Below, in pieces: positions 8,165 through 16,676 of a DNA stretch of 64,000 bases. The translations under genes were made by a program, and so were the position numbers. The notes beneath the pieces are model-generated. The model was not told where the DNA came from. It ran no database searches and saw nothing but the letters and a program-made list of their open reading frames with translations. Source of the stretch: Aliitabrizicola sp031408575 (lineage in GTDB: Bacteria; Pseudomonadota; Alphaproteobacteria; Rhodobacterales; Rhodobacteraceae); the NCBI GenBank assembly GCA_031408575.1, contig JANNWS010000076.1, positions 1 through 64,000 of the forward strand, read 5' to 3'. The number at the start of each line of letters is the position of its first letter. Position 1 is the stretch's first letter.

Positions 8165-8770
8165 TTGAGTGTGGTCGTCCTGATCCTTGCAGCCGGATCG
8201 TCGTCTCGGATGCGCGGCGCAGACAAGCTGCTGGAAGATGTGGACGGCGAGCCGATGCTGCGGCGGCAAGCGCGCATTGCCTGTAAAACCGGCTGCCCGG
8301 TTCTTGTGGCTTTGCCGCCCGACCGACCGGCGCGGCTTGCTGCCCTCACGGGACTAGATGTGCAAACGGTGGCAGTGCCGGATGCGGCTGTCGGCATGTC
8401 AGCCTCGATGCGGCGCGGGGTTGCGGCGATCAGCGCCCATCCCGGCGCAGACGTGACCGGGTTGATGATCCTGCCCGCCGACATGCCCGGATTTACTGCC
8501 AATGACCTGTCGGCCATGATCCGGGCTTTCGACATGCAGCCTGAAAACATCTGGCGGGGTGCCGCGCAATCCGGCCAGCCGGGCCATCCCGCGATCTTTC
8601 CACCCGACCTCTGGCCTGCACTGGCGGCGGTGACGGGCGATCAGGGCGGCATCGGCGTGATCCGGGTAAATCCCGACCGGATTTCGCTGTTTCCGTTTCC
8701 GGGGACTGCGGCCGTGACGGACCTCGATACACCCGAAGACTGGGTCGCTTGGCGGGCTGGACGGGTTTAG
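8165..8770 (+). CDS. MobA-like NTP transferase (molybdenum cofactor cytidylyl/guanylyltransferase family)
   Basis: About 201 residues with the nucleotidyltransferase start motif 'LILAAGSSSRM' followed by a Lys ('ADKL'), then 'LPADMPG', the metal-binding acidic motif, and 'GHPAIFP', all typical of MocA/MobA-like enzymes that attach CMP or GMP to molybdopterin. No ATG fits. TTG 8165 or GTG 8171 places the motif at the N-terminus, whereas ATG 8078 would overlap the upstream gene and add about 29 unrelated residues. No molybdoenzyme is encoded nearby, so the partner is unknown. The stop overlaps the end of the convergent RTX gene at 8767. Confidence 0.75.
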   Translation: MSVVVLILAAGSSSRMRGADKLLEDVDGEPMLRRQARIACKTGCPVLVALPPDRPARLAALTGLDVQTVAVPDAAVGMSASMRRGVAAISAHPGADVTGLMILPADMPGFTANDLSAMIRAFDMQPENIWRGAAQSGQPGHPAIFPPDLWPALAAVTGDQGGIGVIRVNPDRISLFPFPGTAAVTDLDTPEDWVAWRAGRV

Positions 8771-11640
8771 GCCGCGAACAGCACCCGTGCCTCATGCGCC
8801 TTGAGCGACCGTCGGGCGGCAGCAAAACGCGCACCGTGGTGTTCCAGATCGGGGAAAAGGGCAGCAATCTCGGCCCGCTGGGCCTTGTCCATGCCGCCAA
8901 GCGTCCGGCAGCCCGGTTGAAAACTTTCGGTCCACGCACCGTCGGACCGGATGATCTCATGCCGGTCGAACATCAGGTGAAGGTATTGAACCCCTGCCCC
9001 GCCCGCGCGCGTGATCCCCGGCAGGCCCACCAGATGGATGGCGGCCACCAGCACCTCATCATCGCCAAAGCACAACTCGGTGCGCGGGCCACTGACCAGT
9101 ACCCGGTGCTGCGGCGACACCAACAAATCGCGCTCGGGCAACCCCGCCCCCAACGCGCCCGCCGCAATCCGCACCGGAACAAGGGTGGGCTGTGCGGCAA
9201 GGGCCGCAGCACTCAGCCACCGTGTTCCGATCCAGCGCAACGGCTGCGCCCCGCCATCGCGGGTCAAAACCAGATCGCCCACGCGCAACGCCTCGACCCT
9301 GATCGACCCGCGCGGCGTGCCGATCAGGGTGCCGGGGGTGAAGCAGGGGATCACATCCTCGATATTGGTAAAGGTCAGTGTGCCGATCACGGCGCGGTTG
9401 GCATCAAGGAATTCCACCGTGCCGTTTTCGCGGTTGCTGGTGGAATAAAGGATGCGTGGCTTGCCCGTGCCGGTCAGATCGAGCCGGTCAAAATCATCCC
9501 CGGCCTCGCCCCCGTCGATGGCGTCGCCGAACCCATCGCCTGCAACCGCAACGAAGAATTGGTCACGGTCTGCGCCGCCAAATTGCGCATCGGCCCCTGC
9601 CCCGCCAGAGATCGTATCATTGCCGTCGTCGCCCGACAGGCTGTCGGTGCCGATCCCACCTTCGATGTTGTCGGCGCTGTTCCCACCAAAGGCGGTGTCA
9701 TTGCCATCACCGCCGAACAGCACATCGCTGCCATTGCCACCGAGCAGGCGGTCATTGTCAGCCCCGCCCTCAAGCGTGTCGTTACCATTGTCGCCGTAAA
9801 GGCTGTCATCCCCGGCCAGACCGAAGATCAGGTCGTTACCGTTGCCGCCGTAAATCGTGTCATTGCCCGCGCCGCCAAAGATCGTGTCGGCGTGGTTCGA
9901 CAAAAGATCGGGGACGATGGTATCGCCATAGATCAGATCGGCATCATCGCCGCCTTCGATGCTGTCATCGCCCAAACCGCCGAAAACAGTATCGGTTCCG
10001 ACACTGCCCAGAATCGTATCGTTGCCAGTGCCGCCGTCAATGTTGTCGTTACCAGCCTCGCCCGACAGACTGTCATTTCCCGCTTCACCGAAAATCACAT
10101 CATTGCCGTCGCCGGCGAGGATGGTGTCATTGCCGGTGTTGACGGCGCTGCCAATGCCCGCGTTGCCGATCAGGTTCTGGATGCCACCACCGGGGGGCGT
10201 CACGGTGGCCGACAGCACCTCCTCACCTGCATTTTCCCAAAAGCGGATCTCGATGGTGTAAGACTGACCAGCCGCAAGCGCGACATCGCCGTAGCGGGTC
10301 GTTGCTGCCTGGTGAAAGTCGTTGTCCATGAACAGGCCGGTGGCCCCGTTCTGGTTGGTAAAGGTCAGCGGATTGCCGTTCGTATCAAGGATCCGCAGGG
10401 TAGAGCCGTCATCCGACGTGGTGTCAAAGCGGTAAACCCCCGCAGTGTTGGCAGTGTAGGTTGATGTCAGGATGATACCAAAATCGGACGGATTGGTGGC
10501 GATTGTTGCGGGCGGGCGCGCAACAGCGGCCAGCGTGCGCAGATCGAAATCCGTCGTCGTTCCTTCGGTCCGCAATGTGCCGGTTTCGATCTGGAAAGCC
10601 TGACCGTTGCTCGTATTGAAGTCGCGATCGTAGAACCGATAGCTCCAGCTTGAGGGCTGATCGCTGTCGCCAAAAAGCGTGTCGTCGCCAGTCCCGCCGC
10701 TGATGCTGTCGTTACCGCCGCCTGCAAAGATCCGGTCCGCTCCGTCTTCGCCCGCCAGCGTGTCATTGCCCAGACCGCCCGCGACCGTATCGTTGCCGCT
10801 GCCGCCCGATAGCAGGTCATCGCCGTTGCGCCCGTCGAGCGAATCAGCACCCGCACCGCCCGACAGCACAGACTGGCCATTGTCGCCGGTCAGCGTGTCG
10901 TTGAAGGCCGATCCGGTTACATTCTCGATCCCCGACAGCACATCACTGGCGGCGTGTCCGCCCGAGACGACATTGTTCTGCAGGTTGACCGAAACGCCCG
11001 CATCCGACGTGGAATAGTCGGCCGTGTCGATGCCTGCGCCACCGGAAATCGTGTCACCAGACGCGCCGCCTTGCAGCAGGTCATTGTCGGCCCCGCCAAA
11101 AAGCGCATCGGTTCCGGTGCCGCCAAAAAGGCTGTCATTGCCCGCATCACCCGTAAGTGAGTCGTTGCCCGCGTTGCCCGTCAGCACATTTGCAGCAAAA
11201 CTGCCGGTCAGCGTATCATTGCCGCCGCCCCCGACAACGTTTTCGAACAGGCTGATCGTATCGCCATTGGCATCGCCACCCGTCGTGTTGAGCCCGATGT
11301 CGATTGCAACAGCCGACGACAGCGAATAGTCGAGCGTGTCGATCCCCGCACCACCATCCAAGATGTCGTTGCCGCTGCCGCCGGTCAGCGTGTCGTTGCC
11401 GTTGCCTCCGAACAATTGGTCGTTGTTCGATCCGCCGTCCAGAAGATCATCGTCGTTGTCACCAGAAAGCGTATCATTGCCAGAACCGCCGAAAGCGGAA
11501 TCATTCCCATCACCGGCGTTGATTACATCGCTCCCGTTCAGACCTGAAAGCGAGTCCGCCCCGGCAAATCCGTTGAGCGTGTCGGCACCGTTGGCCCCCG
11601 CCAGGGTATCGTTGCCAGGTGTCCCATCGAAAACAGGCAT
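8767..11640 (-). CDS. RTX calcium-binding protein with PA14-like and C-terminal Hint domains
   Basis: 957 residues, probably secreted without a signal peptide by a type I system (not in this window). Glycine/aspartate-rich nonapeptide RTX repeats ('GGxGxDxLx') fill roughly residues 8-320. A PA14-like beta-sandwich ('SWSYRFYDRDF' to 'VTPPGGG') covers about 331-483, and RTX repeats resume to about 710. The Hint domain starts at Cys766 ('CFTPGTLIGTPRG') and contains 'SPQHRVLV', the conserved His of Hint autoprocessing domains. Hint cleavage before Cys766 would release the repeat part. Calcium would fold the repeats outside the cell. PA14 domains often bind carbohydrate, so a surface or adhesion role is possible. 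It is paralogous to the next gene upstream. Confidence 0.9.
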   Translation of the reverse strand: MPVFDGTPGNDTLAGANGADTLNGFAGADSLSGLNGSDVINAGDGNDSAFGGSGNDTLSGDNDDDLLDGGSNNDQLFGGNGNDTLTGGSGNDILDGGAGIDTLDYSLSSAVAIDIGLNTTGGDANGDTISLFENVVGGGGNDTLTGSFAANVLTGNAGNDSLTGDAGNDSLFGGTGTDALFGGADNDLLQGGASGDTISGGAGIDTADYSTSDAGVSVNLQNNVVSGGHAASDVLSGIENVTGSAFNDTLTGDNGQSVLSGGAGADSLDGRNGDDLLSGGSGNDTVAGGLGNDTLAGEDGADRIFAGGGNDSISGGTGDDTLFGDSDQPSSWSYRFYDRDFNTSNGQAFQIETGTLRTEGTTTDFDLRTLAAVARPPATIATNPSDFGIILTSTYTANTAGVYRFDTTSDDGSTLRILDTNGNPLTFTNQNGATGLFMDNDFHQAATTRYGDVALAAGQSYTIEIRFWENAGEEVLSATVTPPGGGIQNLIGNAGIGSAVNTGNDTILAGDGNDVIFGEAGNDSLSGEAGNDNIDGGTGNDTILGSVGTDTVFGGLGDDSIEGGDDADLIYGDTIVPDLLSNHADTIFGGAGNDTIYGGNGNDLIFGLAGDDSLYGDNGNDTLEGGADNDRLLGGNGSDVLFGGDGNDTAFGGNSADNIEGGIGTDSLSGDDGNDTISGGAGADAQFGGADRDQFFVAVAGDGFGDAIDGGEAGDDFDRLDLTGTGKPRILYSTSNRENGTVEFLDANRAVIGTLTFTNIEDVIPCFTPGTLIGTPRGSIRVEALRVGDLVLTRDGGAQPLRWIGTRWLSAAALAAQPTLVPVRIAAGALGAGLPERDLLVSPQHRVLVSGPRTELCFGDDEVLVAAIHLVGLPGITRAGGAGVQYLHLMFDRHEIIRSDGAWTESFQPGCRTLGGMDKAQRAEIAALFPDLEHHGARFAAARRSLKAHEARVLFAA

Positions 11641-11709
11641 CGTGTCCGCTCGTACCAGCAGCCCGCAGCCAGTATCGGCTTTGCGGATCAGCGGTTTGAT
11701 GCGGGTTTA

Positions 11710-11723
11710 CCCCTGAAATGGGG
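11710..11723 (-). promoter_or_regulatory. CCCC-N6-GGGG element upstream of the first RTX gene
   Basis: CCCC-TGAAAT-GGGG about 80 bases before the start of the gene that begins at 11640. On the coding strand it reads CCCCATTTCAGGGGTAA. A closely similar element (CCCCGTTTTGGGGAAT) sits upstream of the second RTX gene at 14084-14096. The match in sequence and position suggests a shared control site. No regulator is identified. Confidence 0.4.
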
Positions 11724-11741
11724 CGCCAACGTGGTGAAAAG

Positions 11742-11764
11742 GGTACATTTGGCAACAATGTACC
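11742..11764 (-). terminator. Probable terminator after the second RTX gene
   Basis: Perfect 8-base inverted repeat GGTACATT-N7-AATGTACC. Read leftward, the hairpin is followed by C-TTTT-C. It lies 32 bases past the stop of the gene ending at 11796, so it probably ends that transcript and lets the gene at 11640 use its own promoter. The T-run is short, and an operator role is the alternative. Confidence 0.5.
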
Positions 11765-11795
11765 AAGGCTGGTCGCCCGTTCGTGGCTTTGTCGC

Positions 11796-14027
11796 CTAGC
11801 GGTTCAGCAGCAGTGCCTCATGCTGTTTCAGTGTGCGGCGGGCTGCGATGTAATCCTCACGACCTTGCGCGCTTTTGAGTTCCGGGAACAGTTCAAACAA
11901 TTCCTGACGCTGGGCATTGCCGATACCATTCAGTGCATAGTCGCCCGGCTGAAAGCTTTCGGTCCAGGCCCCGTTGGCCAATACGACCTCATGCCGGTCG
12001 AACATGAAATGCAGGTAGCTGGTGCCAAGGCTTTCCACCACCTTCACATCACGGTGGTTGACCAGATGCTTGGCTGCAACCAGCACCTCATGCTCGTCGA
12101 AATACAGCGCTGTCCGCTCATTGGCGACCAGCATCCGGTGGTTCGGGCTGACCAGCATATCACGCTCGGGCAGATCATGACCAAAGCTGCCCTGCCGGAT
12201 CAGGATCGGGCGCAGGTGCGGATTGGCGGCAAGCATCTTCCAGTCGACAACCTTGCGGCCAACCCAGCGGATTTCCTGCAATCCGTTGTCACGCGTGATG
12301 ACACGGTCCCCCGGAAGCAGGTCTTCTACCGGAACCTCGCCGCGCGGCGTGGCTATCACGGTGCCGGGGGTAAAGCAGGGAACTGTCTCGATATTCTCGA
12401 ACCGGAACGACCCGGTCACACCGCCGCCAGCATTCAGAAATTCGACCTTGCCATCAAAGCCGTTGCCATCGCTGTCCCTGACCCTGTCAACCACGCGGAA
12501 CGCACCGAGGCCGGACAGGTTCAGCGTGTCAAAGTCATCGCCACCGGAACCGCCAAAAATCGCATCTCCTTTGGCGGCAAAGAAAAGATCTCGGTCATCA
12601 CCGCCAAAAAGCCGGTCATCGCCCTGTCCGCCACTGAAAGTATCATTCCCGTCGCCGCCTTCGGCAAAGTCGTTGCCATCACCGCCCAGCAACGCGTCCG
12701 CCCCCGCGCCACCGAACAAACGGTCGTCGCCGGAATCGCCTTCTAGCTTGTCGTCGCCATTGCCCCCGACCACAAGATCCTGGCCGCTGCCCCCGGCCTG
12801 GGTATCGTTGCCGGCGTCACCATTCAGCGTATCGTCACCCTCGCCGCCCGACAGGCTGTCGCCGTCATCGCCACCATACAGCACGTCATTCGCTTGATCG
12901 CCAAACAGGGTATCCGCCCCGGTTTCACCAAAAAGCGTGTCCTCACCAGTGCCGCCGTAGATCAGGTCGTTCCCGGCGTCGCCGTTCAGCAGATCCTTGT
13001 CGTTGCCGCCATAGAGATCGTCGTTGCCGTCATCACCATGCAGCGTATCGGACTCATTGCCACCAAACAGCCGGTCCCGGTCGTCCCCGCCATTCAGCGC
13101 ATCCTTGCCGTTGCCGCCGAACAGGCGATCCATGCCGCTTTCGCCGAATAGCCTATCATCGCCATCCTCGCCCACCAGAACGTCATCGCCAGCCCCACCG
13201 AACGCCCGATCATCGCCCTTACCGGCGTAGACCACATCAGCACCAAGACCCGACAGGATCGTGTCATTGCCGCCACCGGCCAGCACTGCATCGCGGTTGT
13301 CATTCTGTGCCGGGCCGCCCGGCAGCGCGGTGAAGCTGCTGGGTACATCCGAGGCAAAGGGGGTGTCATTGAAATTCTTCAGCGAATCAAGCGCGTCAAT
13401 CCGGTCACCATCCGGATCGCCCAGATAGGCCGCGTCGATCAGGTCATTGCCAGCCGTGCCCATGACCACGCCGTCGCGCAGCGGGGCGACCACTGCCGAA
13501 AACCGCAGGTCCGACACACCGATCACCGCCGATTTCGTGGCACTGTCGCCATTGTCGAAGACCAGTTCCAGACTGACGATCGGCCCTGCCACCCACACCA
13601 TCACGCTGTCGGTGGCACCCGGTCCGCCGATATCGGGCTTGTCATCGGCACCACCTTCGACGCTGTTGCCCGACACCTGATGATGCGTCATACCCGAAAA
13701 CGTGACCGGCACGATCATGCCGCTGGCATCGCGCGCGATGACCGTTACCTTGTCATCCCAGTTGCCCGCCGTCGCATCTACATCGAACAGGTCAAACCGC
13801 AGGTTCGTGACCGGCGTCGAAAACGTCACCAAGGCCTGCGTGGGTGCGGTGACGCCCTTGACTGCCAACGCATCGCCGCCCCATTGCGGCAGCGACATCA
13901 GCTTTGCCTCACTTCCGCCATGATTTGCCGGCGTCGAAATGCCAAGTGTCACAACATCAGAGCCGCTTGTGGCGGTGTTGTCGCCATCGAGTCTGGCGCC
14001 TGTCCAATCGAATACAAAATCGCTCAT
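11796..14027 (-). CDS. RTX calcium-binding protein with C-terminal Hint domain
   Basis: 743 residues from ATG 14027 (an ATG at 14042 adds five; 14027 has the better GGAAG ribosome site). Residues 1-180 form a non-repetitive beta-rich domain ('FVFDWTGARLDGD'). Glycine/aspartate RTX repeats run from about 230 to 500. The Hint domain begins at about Cys551 ('CFTPGTVIATPRGE') and has 'SPNHRMLV' and 'TESFQPGDYALNG', closely matching the downstream paralogue. Predicted to be exported by a type I secretion system encoded elsewhere, fold on binding calcium, and self-process at the Hint Cys. The N-terminal domains of the two paralogues differ, so they likely have different targets with the same export and processing tail. 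Confidence 0.9.
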   Translation of the reverse strand: MSDFVFDWTGARLDGDNTATSGSDVVTLGISTPANHGGSEAKLMSLPQWGGDALAVKGVTAPTQALVTFSTPVTNLRFDLFDVDATAGNWDDKVTVIARDASGMIVPVTFSGMTHHQVSGNSVEGGADDKPDIGGPGATDSVMVWVAGPIVSLELVFDNGDSATKSAVIGVSDLRFSAVVAPLRDGVVMGTAGNDLIDAAYLGDPDGDRIDALDSLKNFNDTPFASDVPSSFTALPGGPAQNDNRDAVLAGGGNDTILSGLGADVVYAGKGDDRAFGGAGDDVLVGEDGDDRLFGESGMDRLFGGNGKDALNGGDDRDRLFGGNESDTLHGDDGNDDLYGGNDKDLLNGDAGNDLIYGGTGEDTLFGETGADTLFGDQANDVLYGGDDGDSLSGGEGDDTLNGDAGNDTQAGGSGQDLVVGGNGDDKLEGDSGDDRLFGGAGADALLGGDGNDFAEGGDGNDTFSGGQGDDRLFGGDDRDLFFAAKGDAIFGGSGGDDFDTLNLSGLGAFRVVDRVRDSDGNGFDGKVEFLNAGGGVTGSFRFENIETVPCFTPGTVIATPRGEVPVEDLLPGDRVITRDNGLQEIRWVGRKVVDWKMLAANPHLRPILIRQGSFGHDLPERDMLVSPNHRMLVANERTALYFDEHEVLVAAKHLVNHRDVKVVESLGTSYLHFMFDRHEVVLANGAWTESFQPGDYALNGIGNAQRQELFELFPELKSAQGREDYIAARRTLKQHEALLLNR

Positions 14028-14083
14028 CGTGCTTCCAGACATGCTGCCCCATACCGAAACTGGCAGGGCAAAAACTGACTATT

Positions 14084-14096
14084 CCCCAAAACGGGG
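14084..14096 (-). promoter_or_regulatory. CCCC-N5-GGGG element upstream of the second RTX gene
   Basis: CCCC-AAAAC-GGGG about 60 bases before the start at 14027. It resembles the element at 11710-11723 before the paralogous gene. Read on the coding strand both show CCCC, a T-rich core and GGGG followed by A/T. Candidate common operator or promoter element. Confidence 0.4.
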
Positions 14097-14317
14097 TACC
14101 AACCGGCGGCGCCATGACGGCCCGACAGGCCAGCCATGGTTCCGCTGGAACCGACATTCTGCTTTTGGCGCTTCCTTGTCGGGCTTTGCATGGCCGGTCC
14201 GCCGGATCGTGCCGAAACCTTGCCAGTTGCAAGGTCACAACTCGGGACCAACAGTCCGATGCAGATCAGCGGCGACCCGCCGCCCTCCCGTTACAAGGCC
14301 GCCCCCACGGCCACATC

Positions 14318-14339
14318 GCCCAAGCTGGGCTTTCCTTTT
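14318..14339 (+). terminator. Terminator-like hairpin in the non-coding stretch
   Basis: A 5-base stem GCCCA/TGGGC with a 3-base loop followed by TTTCCTTTT. There is no rightward gene before it, so if real it would end a small RNA or be a relic. Confidence 0.35.
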
Positions 14340-15026
14340 GTAGCCAGCCCAACCCAATGAAAAAAGAAAAAAATGAACGGCGAAAGTCTGATCGGGCGCA
14401 GGCATCGACACCTGTCGGCGACGCGGCGCAACCAAGGATTGCGTCCGTCTGTGAGGGGAATGCACGACAAGACACATCCGATTTCTAGACCTTGCGATGC
14501 AGGATTGAAAAGCCCGCCAAAAACCCTCGCATTTGTTGGCAGACCGGGTCGGCACGTCTGATGCGGGCCGGGAGCCTGCCTGACAGCGGCACGTCCCAAA
14601 GGTAGAGCGCGCCTTGCAACGACCCGATTCAGGTTGCCCGACGATTATTTTTTTCCCGACACGACGATCTCGGGGAAAATCGCAAACGTTGTTTCAGACA
14701 CCGCCAACAACTGCGTCCGAAGGCGTTGATAAGGCGCAAAGAGGAAACGCCATCAGATTTTTCCTGCGAATCGGCACACAGTGCCCGCTGGTTGTATTTG
14801 TAGCAATTCGTGCAACTCTGTCGAACAGCCGGCAAAATTGCGGCATCTTTGCGGCGCAACTCGACTGGGCTTTCGGGCTTGCGCCATGGCTCAAAACTGG
14901 CTTGGCCCGGCCGTTGACGCAATGGGCTGTGGCCCTTTCTTCTGGCAGAACCGCAGCGTGCAAAGCCACATATCAATTGCCGGCACGCTGCCACTTGCAA
15001 TGACAAGCAATCCACCAGCGAGAAAT

Positions 15027-15059
15027 CTGCCCCGCAGGAAGATCAAGGCAGCGGGGCAG
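15027..15059. repeat. Inverted repeat CTGCCCCGC / GCGGGGCAG
   Basis: Perfect 9-base arms at 15027-15035 and 15051-15059 around a 15-base loop, about 185 bases before the broken glycosyltransferase gene. It could be a terminator remnant or an operator. No T-run follows on either strand. Confidence 0.45.
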
Positions 15060-15244
15060 TTGTGTTGGCGATAGCCTGTAACTTGCTGCATGCGAAACGG
15101 CACCCATACTTCGGTTCACGTAAATTCCGGCGTTGACAACCTGGGTCTATGCCCGACAACACGGCCCGATAGGGCAGCACAGTTCTTTGCATTGCGTGTT
15201 GCCGCTAACCCACTGAACAGACGGCAGAGTGGAGACTTCCTGCG

Positions 15245-16062
15245 ATGCCCGCAAAACAGATCGTGGTAACCTTGACGAGCTTCCCGCCGCGGTTTTCGAA
15301 CCTGCCGCGGAAACGCGCCTCGATCGGGCGGCAGACCGTTCGGCCCGACCGGGTGGAGTTGCATCTGCCAAAAGACCTATCGCCGCTTTCCGGGGCCGCG
15401 CCCGACCCTGCCGCCTTTGCCCGAGTGGGTCGAGGTGGTCGAGGGCGACGTTGACTATGGTCCTGCGACCAAGGCGCTGCCCGCCGCGCGGCGTTGGCGC
15501 GGGACGGCCACCGATCTGTTGTTGTGCGATGATGATCGCCTGCAAGACCGCGAATGGGTTTGCCGTTTCGTCGATGGGCGCGCTGCGCGGCCGGATGATA
15601 TCCTTTGTGAGCGCGGCTGGAATATCGAAGAACAGGTTGATATCCACAAGGATGCACTGGATATGCCCCGCGCGCTGCGGTCTGCCGGCGGGGGGCGCAC
15701 TCTGGCCTACCGGATGCTTCGCCTGGCGTCGCTGACGCTGTATCATCCACAGCGAAAAGTTTATGAAGAAGCAGTCTATGTTGTTGTTTTATAATGGTTG
15801 ATTGGTGCGCTGATGCGCTGCTGGACGCAGCCTGGGATATCCCGATATCATCTGGACTCAGGATGACGTGTGGCTGTCGGGAATGGCCTATTTCAACGGT
15901 GTGAAAGTCTGGGTCAATGCCTTGCCGCGCCCGGTCAATTCCGATGGTCGGGTGGACAAGCTGGCGGCGTTGCGCGACCATGTTGAAAAAGGTGTCGGCC
16001 GGGCCGGCGTTGACCGCTACGGGGTTGAATATCTGCGCGAACACTTCGGTGTGTGGCCGTAG
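15245..16062 (+). pseudogene. Broken glycosyltransferase-like gene (several frameshifts)
   Basis: Pieces of one protein lie in three successive frames. The first ('KQIVVTLTSFPPRFSNL', 'RPDRVELHLPK') starts at ATG 15245. After an A-run at 15370-15373, where one extra A shifts the frame, the second continues 'TYRRFPGPRP', 'EWVEVVEGDVDYGPATK' and 'LLLCDDDR' up to a stop at 15792-15794. A short piece in another frame follows ('DALLDAAWDIP'), then the last ('PDIIWTQDDVWLSG') to 16062. The order of motifs, including an acidic 'DDD' patch, matches a nucleotide-sugar glycosyltransferase-like family seen in polysaccharide loci. With at least three breaks, one sequencing error cannot explain it, so the gene is probably dead. 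Confidence 0.8.
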
Positions 16063-16121
16063 ATCAACCGCCCTCGGCCAAGCAGGATCGACGGTGATCC
16101 ACGACCGGCTCGCGGCAGTTG

Positions 16122-16658
16122 TCAGTCGTCCCTTCGGATAGCACGCACAAGGTCATCGGCGACCTGATCCCAACTGCGAAGGGGTCTGTTTTTGATCCGC
16201 GCCTCCAAGGCCAGCCGATGTTTAGGGTCGCAGATCAACCGGGTGCAAGCGGCCAAGATACTGTCGACGGACATCGGATCGCAATATTCGACCATGTCGC
16301 CACCAACTTCCGGCAGCGATGAGGTGTTCGAAACGACGGCCGTCTTGCCATAGCCAAGCGCTTCGCCGACCGGCAGGCCCCAGGTCTCATAAAGCCTGGC
16401 CATGATGACAAAGCTGCAGTTGCGGTACAGGAAATCGAGCTCAGTATCTGACGGACCGTCGATGATCTCGATCCAGCCGTACAGATTCCCTGTCGCCCCG
16501 ATCAGGTTGTCGAAGTCCTGTTGTATCCACCCGGCGCGGCCTGCAATCACCAGTTTCGGCACCTGAACGCCGGCAAGATGACGCAGCTGGTCCCATGCAG
16601 GCGCGGTGCGCCAGATTTTCTTGCGAGCTTCAAGAGTGCCGACAAATAAAACAGCTAG
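16122..16658 (-). pseudogene. Glycosyltransferase family 4 fragment (C-terminal half only)
   Basis: The readable protein starts 'LFVGTLEARKKIW' and runs through 'PKLVIAGRAGW', 'YGWIEIIDGPSD', 'ETWGLPVGEALGYGK' and 'SSLPEVGGDMVEYCDP', which is the nucleotide-sugar-binding C-terminal domain of a GT4 enzyme with its conserved Glu-rich motif. The N-terminal acceptor domain is missing and no good start codon or ribosome site precedes it. The frame is open back to the TGA stop of the upstream GT2 gene (16677-16679) and in phase with it, so a single stop separates the two. Most likely a remnant left by a deletion. Independent translation from GTG 16562 would give only 146 residues. Confidence 0.7.
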
Positions 16659-16676
16659 TAGATGGCGAGATGTCGA

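Larger units (their letters stand above)
14097..15244. other. Long non-coding stretch, about 1.1 kb
   Basis: No reading frame here has recognisable protein features on either strand, and the composition is less GC-biased than in the surrounding genes. It holds several short inverted repeats, including GCCCA-AGC-TGGGC followed by TTTCCTTTT at 14318-14339 (terminator-like, rightward) and a longer one at 15027-15059. It separates the RTX genes from the decayed glycosyltransferase locus. It may contain promoters or a small RNA, or be sequence left by deletion. Confidence 0.6.

Noticed and set aside
6655..8550. A 631-residue minus-strand open frame over the dehydrogenase gene
   Set aside because: Antisense to a well-supported enzyme with clear FAD and GcvT motifs. 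High GC makes long antisense frames common.
8749..10464. A 571-residue open frame on the plus strand across the first RTX gene
   Set aside because: It is antisense to GGxGxD repeats, which give a long stop-free opposite strand with low-complexity Val/Ala/Ile repeats. No domain and no ribosome site.
11718..12746. A 342-residue open frame antisense to the second RTX gene
   Set aside because: Same effect of repeat coding on the opposite strand.
8767..14027. CRISPR-like or tandem DNA repeats
   Set aside because: The repetition is at the protein level (RTX nonapeptides). No conserved direct repeat with equal spacers.
15147..15746. A 199-residue minus-strand frame over the broken glycosyltransferase
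   Set aside because: Antisense to the recognisable plus-strand glycosyltransferase remains.
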